A stretch of DNA of 64,000 nucleotides from Streptomyces albus subsp. albus (GTDB lineage Bacteria > Actinomycetota > Actinomycetes > Streptomycetales > Streptomycetaceae): the NCBI RefSeq assembly GCF_000719865.1, contig NZ_JOID01000008.1, positions 310,001 through 374,000 of the forward strand, in the 5' to 3' direction. This document shows positions 55,564 to 63,949 of this stretch, piece by piece; the stretch's first letter is position 1, and the number at the start of each line of letters is the position of its first letter. The notes under the pieces are model-generated. The model did no database searches. It worked only from the letters and a program-made list of their open reading frames with translations, and was not told the DNA's origin. Both the position numbers and the translations under genes were made by a program.

Positions 55564-56383
55564 GGTAGTTCCCCTCCATCGCGGACCGGATCATGTCGAG
55601 AGACATGAGCGGGGGCAGGGCCGCTGCCCGAAGCCGATCGTAAATCAGCTTGTAGCGGCTGACGTTGGTCGGTTCCTCGATGAGTCGGCCATAGTCCGAG
55701 CCTTCTGTGTACGCCGCTTCCGAGCCGTCCGGAAGCGTCAGAATCGTCAGTGATCCGCCCATCGCTTCGTGTCCGCCTTGGTCGAACGGCAGTACTTGGA
55801 GGGTGGTGTGGCGTTCCGAGGCTGTATCGAGCAACCGCTCCAACTGCTCGCGCATCACGGTGGGACCACCGATCGGGCGCCTCAGTACGGCCTCGTCGAG
55901 AATCGCCCACAGTTCCGGTCGGTTCGGCGAACCGAGCCGTTCCTGTCGTCCCATTCGGGCTGTGACGCGCTCCTCCAACTGCTCCTCTCCGTCGAGCAGC
56001 GCGTCCAGACTCAGAACCGCTCGCGCGTACTCCTCGGTCTGGAACAAACCCGGCACCACGTGCGCCGCGTACTGCCTGATCGACACCGCTCGCTCGGAGT
56101 ACGCCACGAACGCCCGCGACCAGTCCGGAAACGCCTCCCGGTACACATACGGCCACAGGTCGACCAGCAGGTTGTCCGCGCCGAGGACGGCGTCGAGCGC
56201 CCGCGCGAGCTCCAGCGTCGGTTTCGCCCCGGAGGCCCGTTCGATCTGCGTGATCCGGGTGCTCACCACGTGCGTTCTCCGGCCGAGTTCCGCCTGGGTC
56301 AGACCGGCGGCCGTGCGGAGTCTGCGCACCCGTGAGCCGAACAGCGCCGCCATGGACGTGCTGGGGTCAATTCCGTTGGCCAA
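55439..56383 (-). CDS. WhiJ-like XRE regulator with DUF5753 domain
   Basis: A 314-residue regulator. The HTH is at about 14-75 (RRLRTAAGLTQAELGRRTHV, TRITQIERASGAKPTLELAR) and DUF5753 at about 95-270 (ISIRQYAAHVVPGLFQTEEY-type segment, LGSPNRPELWAILDEAVLRR, LQVLPFDQGGHEAMGGSLTI). Developmental regulators such as WhiJ share this architecture. TTG 56383 is preferred because GGAAG lies seven bases upstream; ATG 56353 is an alternative. The C-terminal ~40 residues overlap DUF397 in another frame and are low-complexity, unlike the family, hinting at loss of the original stop. Confidence 0.85.
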   Translation of the reverse strand: MANGIDPSTSMAALFGSRVRRLRTAAGLTQAELGRRTHVVSTRITQIERASGAKPTLELARALDAVLGADNLLVDLWPYVYREAFPDWSRAFVAYSERAVSIRQYAAHVVPGLFQTEEYARAVLSLDALLDGEEQLEERVTARMGRQERLGSPNRPELWAILDEAVLRRPIGGPTVMREQLERLLDTASERHTTLQVLPFDQGGHEAMGGSLTILTLPDGSEAAYTEGSDYGRLIEEPTNVSRYKLIYDRLRAAALPPLMSLDMIRSAMEGNYRGAKIPSRSERRRLAQEQLQQSGRGRLRGGGRRLPRPRPRP

Positions 56384-56471
56384 GGCGTTACTTCCGTTCC
56401 TTACGAACCACAAGATAAGGCTGAGCCATCTTCCGAGCGTAGAGCCGGCCGACGACTCTTGAGCACGGAAC

Positions 56472-57071
56472 GTGATGACTCGCGTACGCCGCGAGATGTC
56501 GGACGGCTCAACAGGCAAGGACGGAATCACTGTGCTGACAGGAACGACCACCCCGGGCGAAGGCTCACGCAGGGGCACCGAGGCTCCGGTGGCGGAGGCC
56601 GTGGCGCCCGACGGCGAGGCCCACGAGCGCCCGGCTCCCGCGGCGCGGTTCTCGGCGCAGTTCGCCTCGTCGCCCCGAGGCGCGCGGCTCGCCCGGCGCC
56701 TCGCCGTGCGGCGCATGGAGGAGTGGGGGTACCCGTCGGCGTCGGACGCGTCGTGCGCCGTCGCCCTCGTCGTCGGCGAACTCGCGGCGAACGCCGTGCG
56801 GCACGGCCGCGTACCGGGGCGCGACTTCCGCCTCCGGCTCCGGCTGGACGAGGCGGCGGGGCTGGTCCGGATCGAGGTCGCCGACGCGGCCGGCGCGAGG
56901 CGGCCCCCCGCCGCCCCGCCCCCGTCGTGCCCCGACGGCGAGTCGGGACGCGGACTGCTCCTGGTGGACGTCCTGGCCGTGCGCTGGGGCTGCGCGCCGC
57001 GTCAGCCGGTGGGCAAGACGGTCTGGGCGGAGGTGGCGACGGAGGCATCAACTCTGCATCGTATCGGCTGA
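56472..57071 (+). CDS. RsbW-like anti-sigma regulatory ATPase (HATPase_c)
   Basis: A 199-residue ATP-binding protein of the histidine-kinase-like fold. The N-box is GELAANAVRHGRVP (about 104-117), followed by VRIEVADAAGA (G1 region) and SGRGLLLVDVLAVRWG (G2). Divergent from the XRE/DUF397 pair, it completes the WhiJ/AbaA-type triad. The N-terminal ~55 residues are not conserved, so a start at an internal GTG (56532) is possible. A stretch of this gene from base 56790 recurs exactly at the right end of the window. Confidence 0.88.
   Translation: MMTRVRREMSDGSTGKDGITVLTGTTTPGEGSRRGTEAPVAEAVAPDGEAHERPAPAARFSAQFASSPRGARLARRLAVRRMEEWGYPSASDASCAVALVVGELAANAVRHGRVPGRDFRLRLRLDEAAGLVRIEVADAAGARRPPAAPPPSCPDGESGRGLLLVDVLAVRWGCAPRQPVGKTVWAEVATEASTLHRIG
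56790..56840 (+). repeat. Direct repeat, left copy (at least 51 bp)
   Basis: This segment encodes NAVRHGRVPGRDFRLRL of the RsbW-like protein. It is identical to 63950-64000, including third codon positions. Identity stops sharply to the left; the right limit of the second copy is outside the window. Confidence 0.95.
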
Positions 57072-57075
57072 GTTG

Positions 57076-57093
57076 TGATAACCGGGGTTATCG
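57076..57093. promoter_or_regulatory. 18-bp palindromic site, copy 2 (inverted)
   Basis: GATAACCGGGGTTATC with flanks, the exact reverse complement of 44605-44622. It lies four bases after the RsbW-like gene and 141 bp before the Rad50-like gene. Confidence 0.75.
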
Positions 57094-57234
57094 CTGAGAT
57101 TCTGTCCACGGCATCCTCGCCCTCCCTACCGTCTGTTCCGTCACACCGGACCCGGACGCGGCGGGAGGCTCACCCCTCCCGCCCACCGCACCCGGACCCC
57201 TCAGCGGAACGGCCCCGGAAGGGCGGAGAACCCC

Positions 57235-59739
57235 ATGACCGAGAACCCGCAACGGAACGGGCAGAGCGGGCGCAGCGAGCCCGGCAAGCCCTGCGAGAAC
57301 CCCGAGCGGAGCGGACAGGCGCCCGGGAACGCCGGCTCCTCGACGCTCGCGCGGCTGGCCACCCGCCTCGAAGCCTCCCTTCTCGGCGAGACCACCAGAG
57401 AGATGCTCCGCGAGGCGCTGGGCGAGGCGGGGGCGGACACCGACGCCCCCGCCGGGCCGCGGCCGGAGCGCCGGGTGTTCCTCGACTCCGTCAGCGTCAC
57501 CGGCTTCCGCGGCATCGGCCGGAAGGCCCGGCTGCCGCTGACAGCGGGGCCCGGCGTGACCCTCGTCGTGGGGCGCAACGGCTCGGGGAAGTCCAGCTTC
57601 GCCGAGGGCGCCGAGACGGCGTTCACCGGCAGCACCGCCCGCCTGGACAAGCAGCGCAACGAGGTGTGGCGCCGGCACTGGCGCAACCTGCACGACGGGG
57701 CCGACCCGAAGGTCGAGGTCCGGCTCAGCATGGCGGGCGACCCCCGGCCGTCCACGCTGACGTGCACCTGGCCGGGCGACGATGTCACCGCCCCGGATGT
57801 CGAGTTCAAGCGGCCGGGCCACGGCCGGGGGCCCTTCGCCGCCGCCGGGTGGGAGCGGCCGCTGACCGACTACCGGCCGTTCCTGTCGTACTCCGACCTC
57901 GACCGGATCATCAACGGCAAGCCCAGTGAGCTGTACGACTCGATCGCCACCATCCTCGGGCTCGGGGAACTGACGTCCGCGGACGGACGGCTCCAGAGCA
58001 TCGAGAAGGAGCTCAACTCCGCCATCAGGAACGCCGACGCGGAGGTGCCCGACCTCGTCGGGGCGCTGTCCGCGCTGGACGATCCGCGGGCGCAGTCGGC
58101 CCTCGCGGCCCTCACCGGCGCCGCCGCACCCGACTTCGACGCGCTGGACGCGCTCGTGACCGGTCTGCCCGACGTGGACGACGGGCATCTGCGGGAGCTG
58201 CGCGCCACCGCCGCGCTGACCGGCCCCGACCTCGGCACGGTCGGCCCGGCCGTCGACCGGCTGCGCGAAGCCGTGGCCGTGCTCGACGACGTCCGCGCCT
58301 CCGGAGCCGAGGACGCCCACCAGCGCGCCGAACTGCTGGCGCGGGCCCTGGAGCACAGTCGCCGGCACCCCGGCGAGGACGGCTGCCCGGTGTGCGGGTC
58401 GGACCGGCCGCTGGACGAGGACTGGGCCGAGCGGGCCGCCGACCAGATCGAGGCGCTGCGGCGGGAGGCCGACGCCGCGCAGCAGGCACGCCGCGACCTG
58501 CGGAACGCCGTCGACGCCGTGCGGTACCTCGTCACTCCGGTGCCCGCGTGGCTGCCGGCCCCGCTGGCCGATCCGTGGCGGGAGTGGGCGGCCTGCCGCG
58601 CCGTCGAGGACGCCGAGCGGCTCGCCGCCCGTGCCGAGACCACCGCGCTCGTGCTCGCCGACGCCTGCGCCGTCCTGCGGGAGGAGGCGGCCCGGGAGCT
58701 GGAGAAGCTCGACGAGGAGTGGCGCCGCTGCGTCGCCCGGCTCGCGGGCTGGCTCGACCGGGCGCGGGCCGCGCACGCCGGCAAGCCCCGGCTCCGTCAG
58801 GTCAAGGCGGCCCGCAAGTGGCTCAAGGAGGCGTGCGCCGAGCTGCGCGAGGAGCGGCTGCGGCCCTTCGAGGACCACTCGCAGCGGATCTGGGAGGAAC
58901 TGCGCCAGCAGAGCAACGTCGACCTGCGCTCCGTACGCCTGACCGGCAGCGAGAAGGCCGCGGTGCGCAAGCTCGTGATGGACGTGTCCGTGGACGGCAC
59001 GGAGGCGGCCGCCCTCGGCGTCATGAGCCAGGGCGAACTGCACTCCCTCGCGCTCTCGCTCTTCCTGCCGCGTGCCGCCGCACCGGACAGCCCCTTCGGC
59101 TTCGTCGTCATCGACGACCCCGTGCAGTCCATGGACCCGGCGAAGGTCCACGGTCTCGCGAAGGTCCTGCACGACCTCGGGGAGACCCGGCAGGTCGTGG
59201 TCTTCACCCACGACACGCGGCTCCAGCGGGCGTTCACCAACCAGGAGCTCGCCGTGACCGTGCTGGAGGTGGAGCGCGAGGACCGGTCGGTGGTGACGGT
59301 GCGCCGGGTGACCGACCCCGTCGGCCAGGCGCTGGACGACGCGCGGGCTCTCATCCGTACGCGGGACCTGCCGCCGACCGCCCTGACCCACGTCCTGCCC
59401 GGTATCTGCCGCACCGTGCTGGAACGTGCCTTCACCGAGGCCGCCGGGCTGCGGCTGCACCGCGCGGGGCTCGCCGAACACGAGGCGGAGAAGGCCGTCG
59501 CGGCGGCCGTCACGCTGATGGACATCGCCGCCCTGGGGCTCTTCGGCGACGCGTCCAGGACCGGTGACGTCTACCGGGAACTGATCAGGCGCTGCGGCCG
59601 GGACGCCGTGGACCTCCTCCGGCAGTGCCAGGCCGGAGCGCACCCCAGGGGCACGCCCATGCCGGACCCCCGCCGCTTCGTGAACGACATCGAGGCCATC
59701 GCCCAGACCGTGCGCAAGCCCGAGGAGCCGACGCCGTGA
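57235..59739 (+). CDS. Rad50/RecF-like AAA ATPase with CxxC hook
   Basis: An 834-residue ABC/SMC-type ATPase. The N-terminal head has Walker A GRNGSGKS (113-120) after FLDSVSVTGFRGI. A helical arm runs out to CPVCG (384-388), a zinc-hook-like motif, and back through charged helices to about 560. The C-terminal head has signature MSQGELHSLALSL (597-609), Walker B FVVIDDP (623-629) and H-switch FTHD (657-660). Residues about 690-834 form an extra C-terminal domain I do not recognise. Known relatives include RloC, LmuB and Rad50, but no ribonuclease or Toprim motif is evident. GTG start coupling links it to the next gene. Likely DNA-end or replication-fork sensing in defence. Confidence 0.88.
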   Translation: MTENPQRNGQSGRSEPGKPCENPERSGQAPGNAGSSTLARLATRLEASLLGETTREMLREALGEAGADTDAPAGPRPERRVFLDSVSVTGFRGIGRKARLPLTAGPGVTLVVGRNGSGKSSFAEGAETAFTGSTARLDKQRNEVWRRHWRNLHDGADPKVEVRLSMAGDPRPSTLTCTWPGDDVTAPDVEFKRPGHGRGPFAAAGWERPLTDYRPFLSYSDLDRIINGKPSELYDSIATILGLGELTSADGRLQSIEKELNSAIRNADAEVPDLVGALSALDDPRAQSALAALTGAAAPDFDALDALVTGLPDVDDGHLRELRATAALTGPDLGTVGPAVDRLREAVAVLDDVRASGAEDAHQRAELLARALEHSRRHPGEDGCPVCGSDRPLDEDWAERAADQIEALRREADAAQQARRDLRNAVDAVRYLVTPVPAWLPAPLADPWREWAACRAVEDAERLAARAETTALVLADACAVLREEAARELEKLDEEWRRCVARLAGWLDRARAAHAGKPRLRQVKAARKWLKEACAELREERLRPFEDHSQRIWEELRQQSNVDLRSVRLTGSEKAAVRKLVMDVSVDGTEAAALGVMSQGELHSLALSLFLPRAAAPDSPFGFVVIDDPVQSMDPAKVHGLAKVLHDLGETRQVVVFTHDTRLQRAFTNQELAVTVLEVEREDRSVVTVRRVTDPVGQALDDARALIRTRDLPPTALTHVLPGICRTVLERAFTEAAGLRLHRAGLAEHEAEKAVAAAVTLMDIAALGLFGDASRTGDVYRELIRRCGRDAVDLLRQCQAGAHPRGTPMPDPRRFVNDIEAIAQTVRKPEEPTP

Positions 59740-60245
59740 ACCCGACGATCAGCGAACTGCTCGACACGGCCGACCGGCTCCTCAAGGGCACCGGGGCGGT
59801 GTCGGCCGTGGCCGTGGCCAGTGCGGCCGGCGCTGCCGTGGCCGGCTCCGCCGCCTCCTCGGTCGTGCCCGCCCCGCCGGCCTCGTCCTCGTCCGCCGTA
59901 TCCGGCCCGACAGGCCCGGTTGGCCCGGCCGTCCTTCCGGACGCCACCGCGGCGAGCCGCTGCCGGGGCGCGGCCTTCGCCCTGCGGGCCGCGCTGGAGA
60001 CCGCCGTCGCCGAGTGCCTCGCCGCACACGCGGCGCCCCGCGCCATCCGCGACGGCTCCCTGCGCTCCGGGTTCCTCTGGCTTCGGGGCTGCGCCGAAGC
60101 CGGGACCGTCCGCCGGGCGAGGTCCGTGTGGACCCTGCTCTGCCTGGGCTGCCACTACCACCAGTACGAGATCGGGCCCACGGCGGACCAGATACGCGCA
60201 TGGCATACCGAAGTCGTCGCGACTGTGCGGCTGTTGACCGATTGA
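59736..60245 (+). CDS. Small protein of unknown function in the ATPase-helicase operon
   Basis: A 169-residue protein. Residues about 20-40 (VSAVAVASAAGAAVAGSAAS) are Ala/Gly/Val-rich and could be a weak membrane segment or flexible linker. The C-terminal two-thirds (about 68-169) look globular and helical, with ALRAALETAVAECLAAHAAP and a Trp/Cys/His-containing segment SVWTLLCLGCHYHQYEIGP. CxxCHYH could bind metal. I recognise no family. GTG 59736 overlaps the ATPase stop (GTGA). It is probably a stoichiometric partner or effector. Confidence 0.8.
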   Translation: MNPTISELLDTADRLLKGTGAVSAVAVASAAGAAVAGSAASSVVPAPPASSSSAVSGPTGPVGPAVLPDATAASRCRGAAFALRAALETAVAECLAAHAAPRAIRDGSLRSGFLWLRGCAEAGTVRRARSVWTLLCLGCHYHQYEIGPTADQIRAWHTEVVATVRLLTD

Positions 60246-60342
60246 GCACGATCCGACCGGCCGTTTCTGCTACTTCTGAAACCGGGGAAGCGAGCACTGA
60301 CCCCGCGGCGGCGCGTGGAGCGCTGTAGGGGAGGGGACACAC

Positions 60343-63300
60343 GTGAGCATGAGCACGACACCAAGGGACGAGGTCATCGCCACCGAGCAGAAGGCCGTCG
60401 ACCGCGCCTACGACTGCTACGAGACGCAGCTCGCGGAGATGGCTTCGCAGTCGGCGGCGGCGGCCTCCGCGAGCGGCAAGGACAGCATCGCCGTCCGTAA
60501 GGGAGTGGAGTCCAGGGCGCTGGCGTACGGCGGCCTTGGCGGAGAGTCGCTGGTCATCAGCCGGGTTGATGTCCAGGACGACGGCGACACCGCACCGGAG
60601 ACGTTCTACGTCGGGCGGCGGCATGTGTTCGACCCCAAGACCCGCGATCAGGTGGTGGTCTCCTGGACCAACGACCTCGCCGTGCGCTGGCACAACGCCC
60701 TGCCGGAGGCGCCCGGTGAAGTGCTGCTGCGCCGTCAGTTGCGCTGCACCGAGCGTACGGTCGAGGACTTCCTGGACGAGATCACCCCGCCCGGAGGCCT
60801 GCTCACCGGCTCACCGGCACCCGGGCGGGAGGCAGCCGCTCCACCGGCCGCAGGCGACGAGGGGAAGCCGCATCGCGTCCCCGCGCCACGGGCACCGCGG
60901 GAGGCCGCCCGCAAGGCGAAGAAGAAGCCCGGGCGGAAACCGCAACAGAAGCCGCAGCAGGTCGACGAGTTCCTTCTGCGGGAGCTGCGCCGCTCCCGCA
61001 GCGGCCGGATGAGGGACATCGTCGAGACGATCCGGCGGGACCAGATGGCCCTGGTCACCGGCTCACCCGCGGACATCCTCATCATCCAGGGCGGACCCGG
61101 CACGGGAAAGTCAGCGGTCGGCCTGCACCGCGTGACCTGGCTCGTCAGCAACAAGCACTTCCGCGCGCAGGACATCCTGGTCGTGGGACCGCACCAGAAC
61201 TTCCTGGAGTATGTCGGGCGGGTCCTGCCCACCCTCGGCACCCGCAACGTCACCGCCGTGCAACGGGACCGCCTCTGGGAAGGGGAGATCCGGGGCACGG
61301 ACACCACCGCCGCGCGACTGGTGAAGTCCGGCGAACGGATGGCCGCCGTGCTGAAACGGCGGGTGGAGAACGAGTGCCGGCCCGAAGCCCTCGGTGCCCT
61401 CATCTCGGCCCCCTCCCACGACCGGGACGAAGCAGCCTTCGTAGTCGCCGTGGGCAGCACCTCCCTGCGTCTGCCGCGCTCGGAAGTGCTCGCTCTCCTC
61501 CGCGAGGCCCGCGAGGGCGCCGGAGCTTACCGGGCGCGCAGGGACCGGTTCCGCGCCCTGCTGGTGGACCGGCTGTTGCGGGAACTCGTCCGGATCGCTC
61601 CGCGCCGTGCCAAGGACGCGACCGTACGCCGCGATCTGGAGCGCAACCGTCAGGTCACGACGCTTGTCGAACGCATCTGGCCCGCGCTCAGCCCCGAGGA
61701 AGCGCTGCGTAGTCTGCTCAACTCGCCGACGCGTCTGGGCGAGTGCGCCTCGGGGATCCTCGACGAGGACGAACAGGCGGCCTTGCGGCGGCCGAAGGCC
61801 GAGAGCGCCGCCGAGGAGCCCTGGACCCTCGACGACCTGGTGTGCGTCGAAGAACTGCGCTTCCTCATCGCGGGCGACACCCCGCAGCGGTACCGGCACA
61901 TCGTCGTCGACGAGGCCCAGGACCTCACCCCGATGCAGGCGAGGTCCCTGCGCAGGCGCTGCCCGACCGGCTCGATGACCGTACTCGGCGACTTGGCGCA
62001 GGCCACCGGACCGCACTCCTACACCGCCTGGGAGCCGTTGGGCGGACTCCTGTCAGGTCAGGGGGACTGGCATGTGGCGGAGCTGAACACCAGCTACCGC
62101 GTGCCGGCTGAGATCATGGACTTCGTGGCGCCGCTGGCCCGGGCCGTCGCGCCCGCCCTGCCCTACCCGAAGGCTGTGCGACGGGCCGGCGATGACGCCG
62201 TCCGGCTCGTCCCGACGACACCCTGGGCGCTGCTGGACGAGGCGGCAGTCCGCACGGCAGGGCTCGTCGGCACGGATGACGGACAGTCCCTGCGGTCGAT
62301 CGCCGTCATCGTGCCCGACGACTCCGACTGGCTGGAGGAGGTTCGCCGTCGCGTCGACCGCGTGGACGGCATGACCGAGGAGAAGGCGCGGACTGTGTCC
62401 GTGCTCCCCGCCGCCGAGGCGAAGGGGATGGAGTTCGACCACGTGATCGTGCTGGAACCGGCGACCATCGCCGACCGCGGCCCCGCAGGACTGCGCCAGC
62501 TGTACATCGCTCTGACCCGGAGCACCCACACACTGACCGTCCTCCACACCACACCGCTGCCGGACGAGCTCGGTGCGGACGACGACACCGAGGGCAACGA
62601 CGCCTCCCCCATCCCCCCGCCCCCGGTGCCTGCCGCGTCACCTGCGGCGGCGCGGCCGGACGTCGGCGCATCGACCGCCGATGACCTGCCGGTCGGCACC
62701 TCCGTCGCGGTGCGGGTGCTCGGCCCGGGGCCCGGGCCTCACTGGAAGGTCCAAGCTCTCACCCCGGCAACGGAGCGAACCCTGCTCCTCGTCCCCCGCC
62801 ACGGCGAACCCACCCCGACCCCGGGCTCCCGACTGGAGGGATGGGTGACCCGGAACGAAGGGCAGCTGAGCCTGATCTCCACCGGCGACTTCGGTCGCAG
62901 GGCCATCTCCGCCCGGATGGCGCCCCGCTACGAGGCCGCACTCGGCGTCCTGCACGACATCGCCCAGGGCGACGGCACAGCCCCGCTCGAAGCGGCGGCA
63001 CACCTCGCCGAACTGAAGGGCATGGCGAACCGCTGCCTGCGGCGCGACCGGGGTGACTGGCTGAGCGTGTGGCGCCTGCTGGGCTCCGTCGATCGCGACC
63101 GTCTGAGCGATCTCGCGGAACTCGCCCGGCGCACGCGGCAAGCGGTCACGTCCGGAGTCCCCGGCCTGCGAGCCACCCTGGTGAACGACCCGGCGTTCGG
63201 CCACTGGGCCGGCGCTCTCGCCCTGGCCCGGCACGAACTGCGACGCCGATCCGGCAGCGAAGCGGAAGCCGAGCGCGGCACGCCGCCGCGTGCGAGCACA

Positions 63301-63831
63301 GCTCCACAGACGGAACTCCGGAATACACATGAACAGAAGGACCGCATGCCCATGGAAACGGCCGCTCCGCACGACACTGGGACCTCCCCGTCATCCCGCG
63401 CACGGGCGGCGTGGAGTGAGGCACTCGCCCGAGAACTGGCCGCAGCGGCGCAAACCGACAGGGACTGCAACACCCACGAGGCCGTGCGCTTCGAGATGCG
63501 GGCAGCGCTCCTGCGAGTGGGGCTGCGCCCTTCGGACTCCCCCGTGACTGATGTGATGCTGGACGGCCGGAACGGTCTCTCCCGCTATGAGGTGCTCGGT
63601 GCCGGCCGTTCCGGCTACGCGGACCTGCGCGCCGGAGCGATCCGCCTCATGGAACTCGATCACACCGAACCCGGCCCCGCAGACCACCGGTACCTCGTTC
63701 TGTCCGAGCCCCCCAAGGAGGACTGGGCACCCGAGGCGGTACGTGAAGTCTTCGGCGTGCACGTCATATGGAGGACCGCGGACGGGTGGGACGGCCGGGA
63801 CACGCACACGGCCCTGCACATGACCGATTGA
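60343..63831 (+). CDS. HelD/UvrD-type superfamily 1 helicase with C-terminal extension
   Basis: A 1162-residue protein. The first ~740 residues follow HelD: an N-terminal helical arm (VIATEQKAVDRAYDCYETQL), an SH3-like region (FYVGRRHVFDP), Walker A GGPGTGKS (250-257), Walker B DEAQD (523-527), LGDLAQ and LNTSYRVP, and motifs V/VI EAKGMEFDHVIVLEP (692-706) and LYIALTRS (720-727). Actinobacterial HelD is about 700-750 residues, so the ~400 extra C-terminal residues are unusual: an OB-like segment (about 780-850), a helical part and a terminal alpha/beta domain (about 1040-1162). GTG 60343 has GGGGAGGGG upstream. Role inferred as the helicase of a defence or RNA-polymerase-rescue module. Confidence 0.87.
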   Translation: MSMSTTPRDEVIATEQKAVDRAYDCYETQLAEMASQSAAAASASGKDSIAVRKGVESRALAYGGLGGESLVISRVDVQDDGDTAPETFYVGRRHVFDPKTRDQVVVSWTNDLAVRWHNALPEAPGEVLLRRQLRCTERTVEDFLDEITPPGGLLTGSPAPGREAAAPPAAGDEGKPHRVPAPRAPREAARKAKKKPGRKPQQKPQQVDEFLLRELRRSRSGRMRDIVETIRRDQMALVTGSPADILIIQGGPGTGKSAVGLHRVTWLVSNKHFRAQDILVVGPHQNFLEYVGRVLPTLGTRNVTAVQRDRLWEGEIRGTDTTAARLVKSGERMAAVLKRRVENECRPEALGALISAPSHDRDEAAFVVAVGSTSLRLPRSEVLALLREAREGAGAYRARRDRFRALLVDRLLRELVRIAPRRAKDATVRRDLERNRQVTTLVERIWPALSPEEALRSLLNSPTRLGECASGILDEDEQAALRRPKAESAAEEPWTLDDLVCVEELRFLIAGDTPQRYRHIVVDEAQDLTPMQARSLRRRCPTGSMTVLGDLAQATGPHSYTAWEPLGGLLSGQGDWHVAELNTSYRVPAEIMDFVAPLARAVAPALPYPKAVRRAGDDAVRLVPTTPWALLDEAAVRTAGLVGTDDGQSLRSIAVIVPDDSDWLEEVRRRVDRVDGMTEEKARTVSVLPAAEAKGMEFDHVIVLEPATIADRGPAGLRQLYIALTRSTHTLTVLHTTPLPDELGADDDTEGNDASPIPPPPVPAASPAAARPDVGASTADDLPVGTSVAVRVLGPGPGPHWKVQALTPATERTLLLVPRHGEPTPTPGSRLEGWVTRNEGQLSLISTGDFGRRAISARMAPRYEAALGVLHDIAQGDGTAPLEAAAHLAELKGMANRCLRRDRGDWLSVWRLLGSVDRDRLSDLAELARRTRQAVTSGVPGLRATLVNDPAFGHWAGALALARHELRRRSGSEAEAERGTPPRASTAPQTELRNTHEQKDRMPMETAAPHDTGTSPSSRARAAWSEALARELAAAAQTDRDCNTHEAVRFEMRAALLRVGLRPSDSPVTDVMLDGRNGLSRYEVLGAGRSGYADLRAGAIRLMELDHTEPGPADHRYLVLSEPPKEDWAPEAVREVFGVHVIWRTADGWDGRDTHTALHMTD

Positions 63832-63949
63832 CACAGGGGCCCCGGTCGGAAAATCCCTCACGGAGAAAGGGGCAGCACTCACGACCTGCACCGACGTTCC
63901 GCCTGCCGGGGGCTCTCATGCGCAGTCACCTGGGGAAGGGACTGCCGCC

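Noticed and set aside
60229-63835. Shared TGACCGATTGA at the ends of the small gene and the helicase gene as a functional repeat
   Set aside because: Only 11 bases covering the last codons and stop; too short to treat as more than coincidence.
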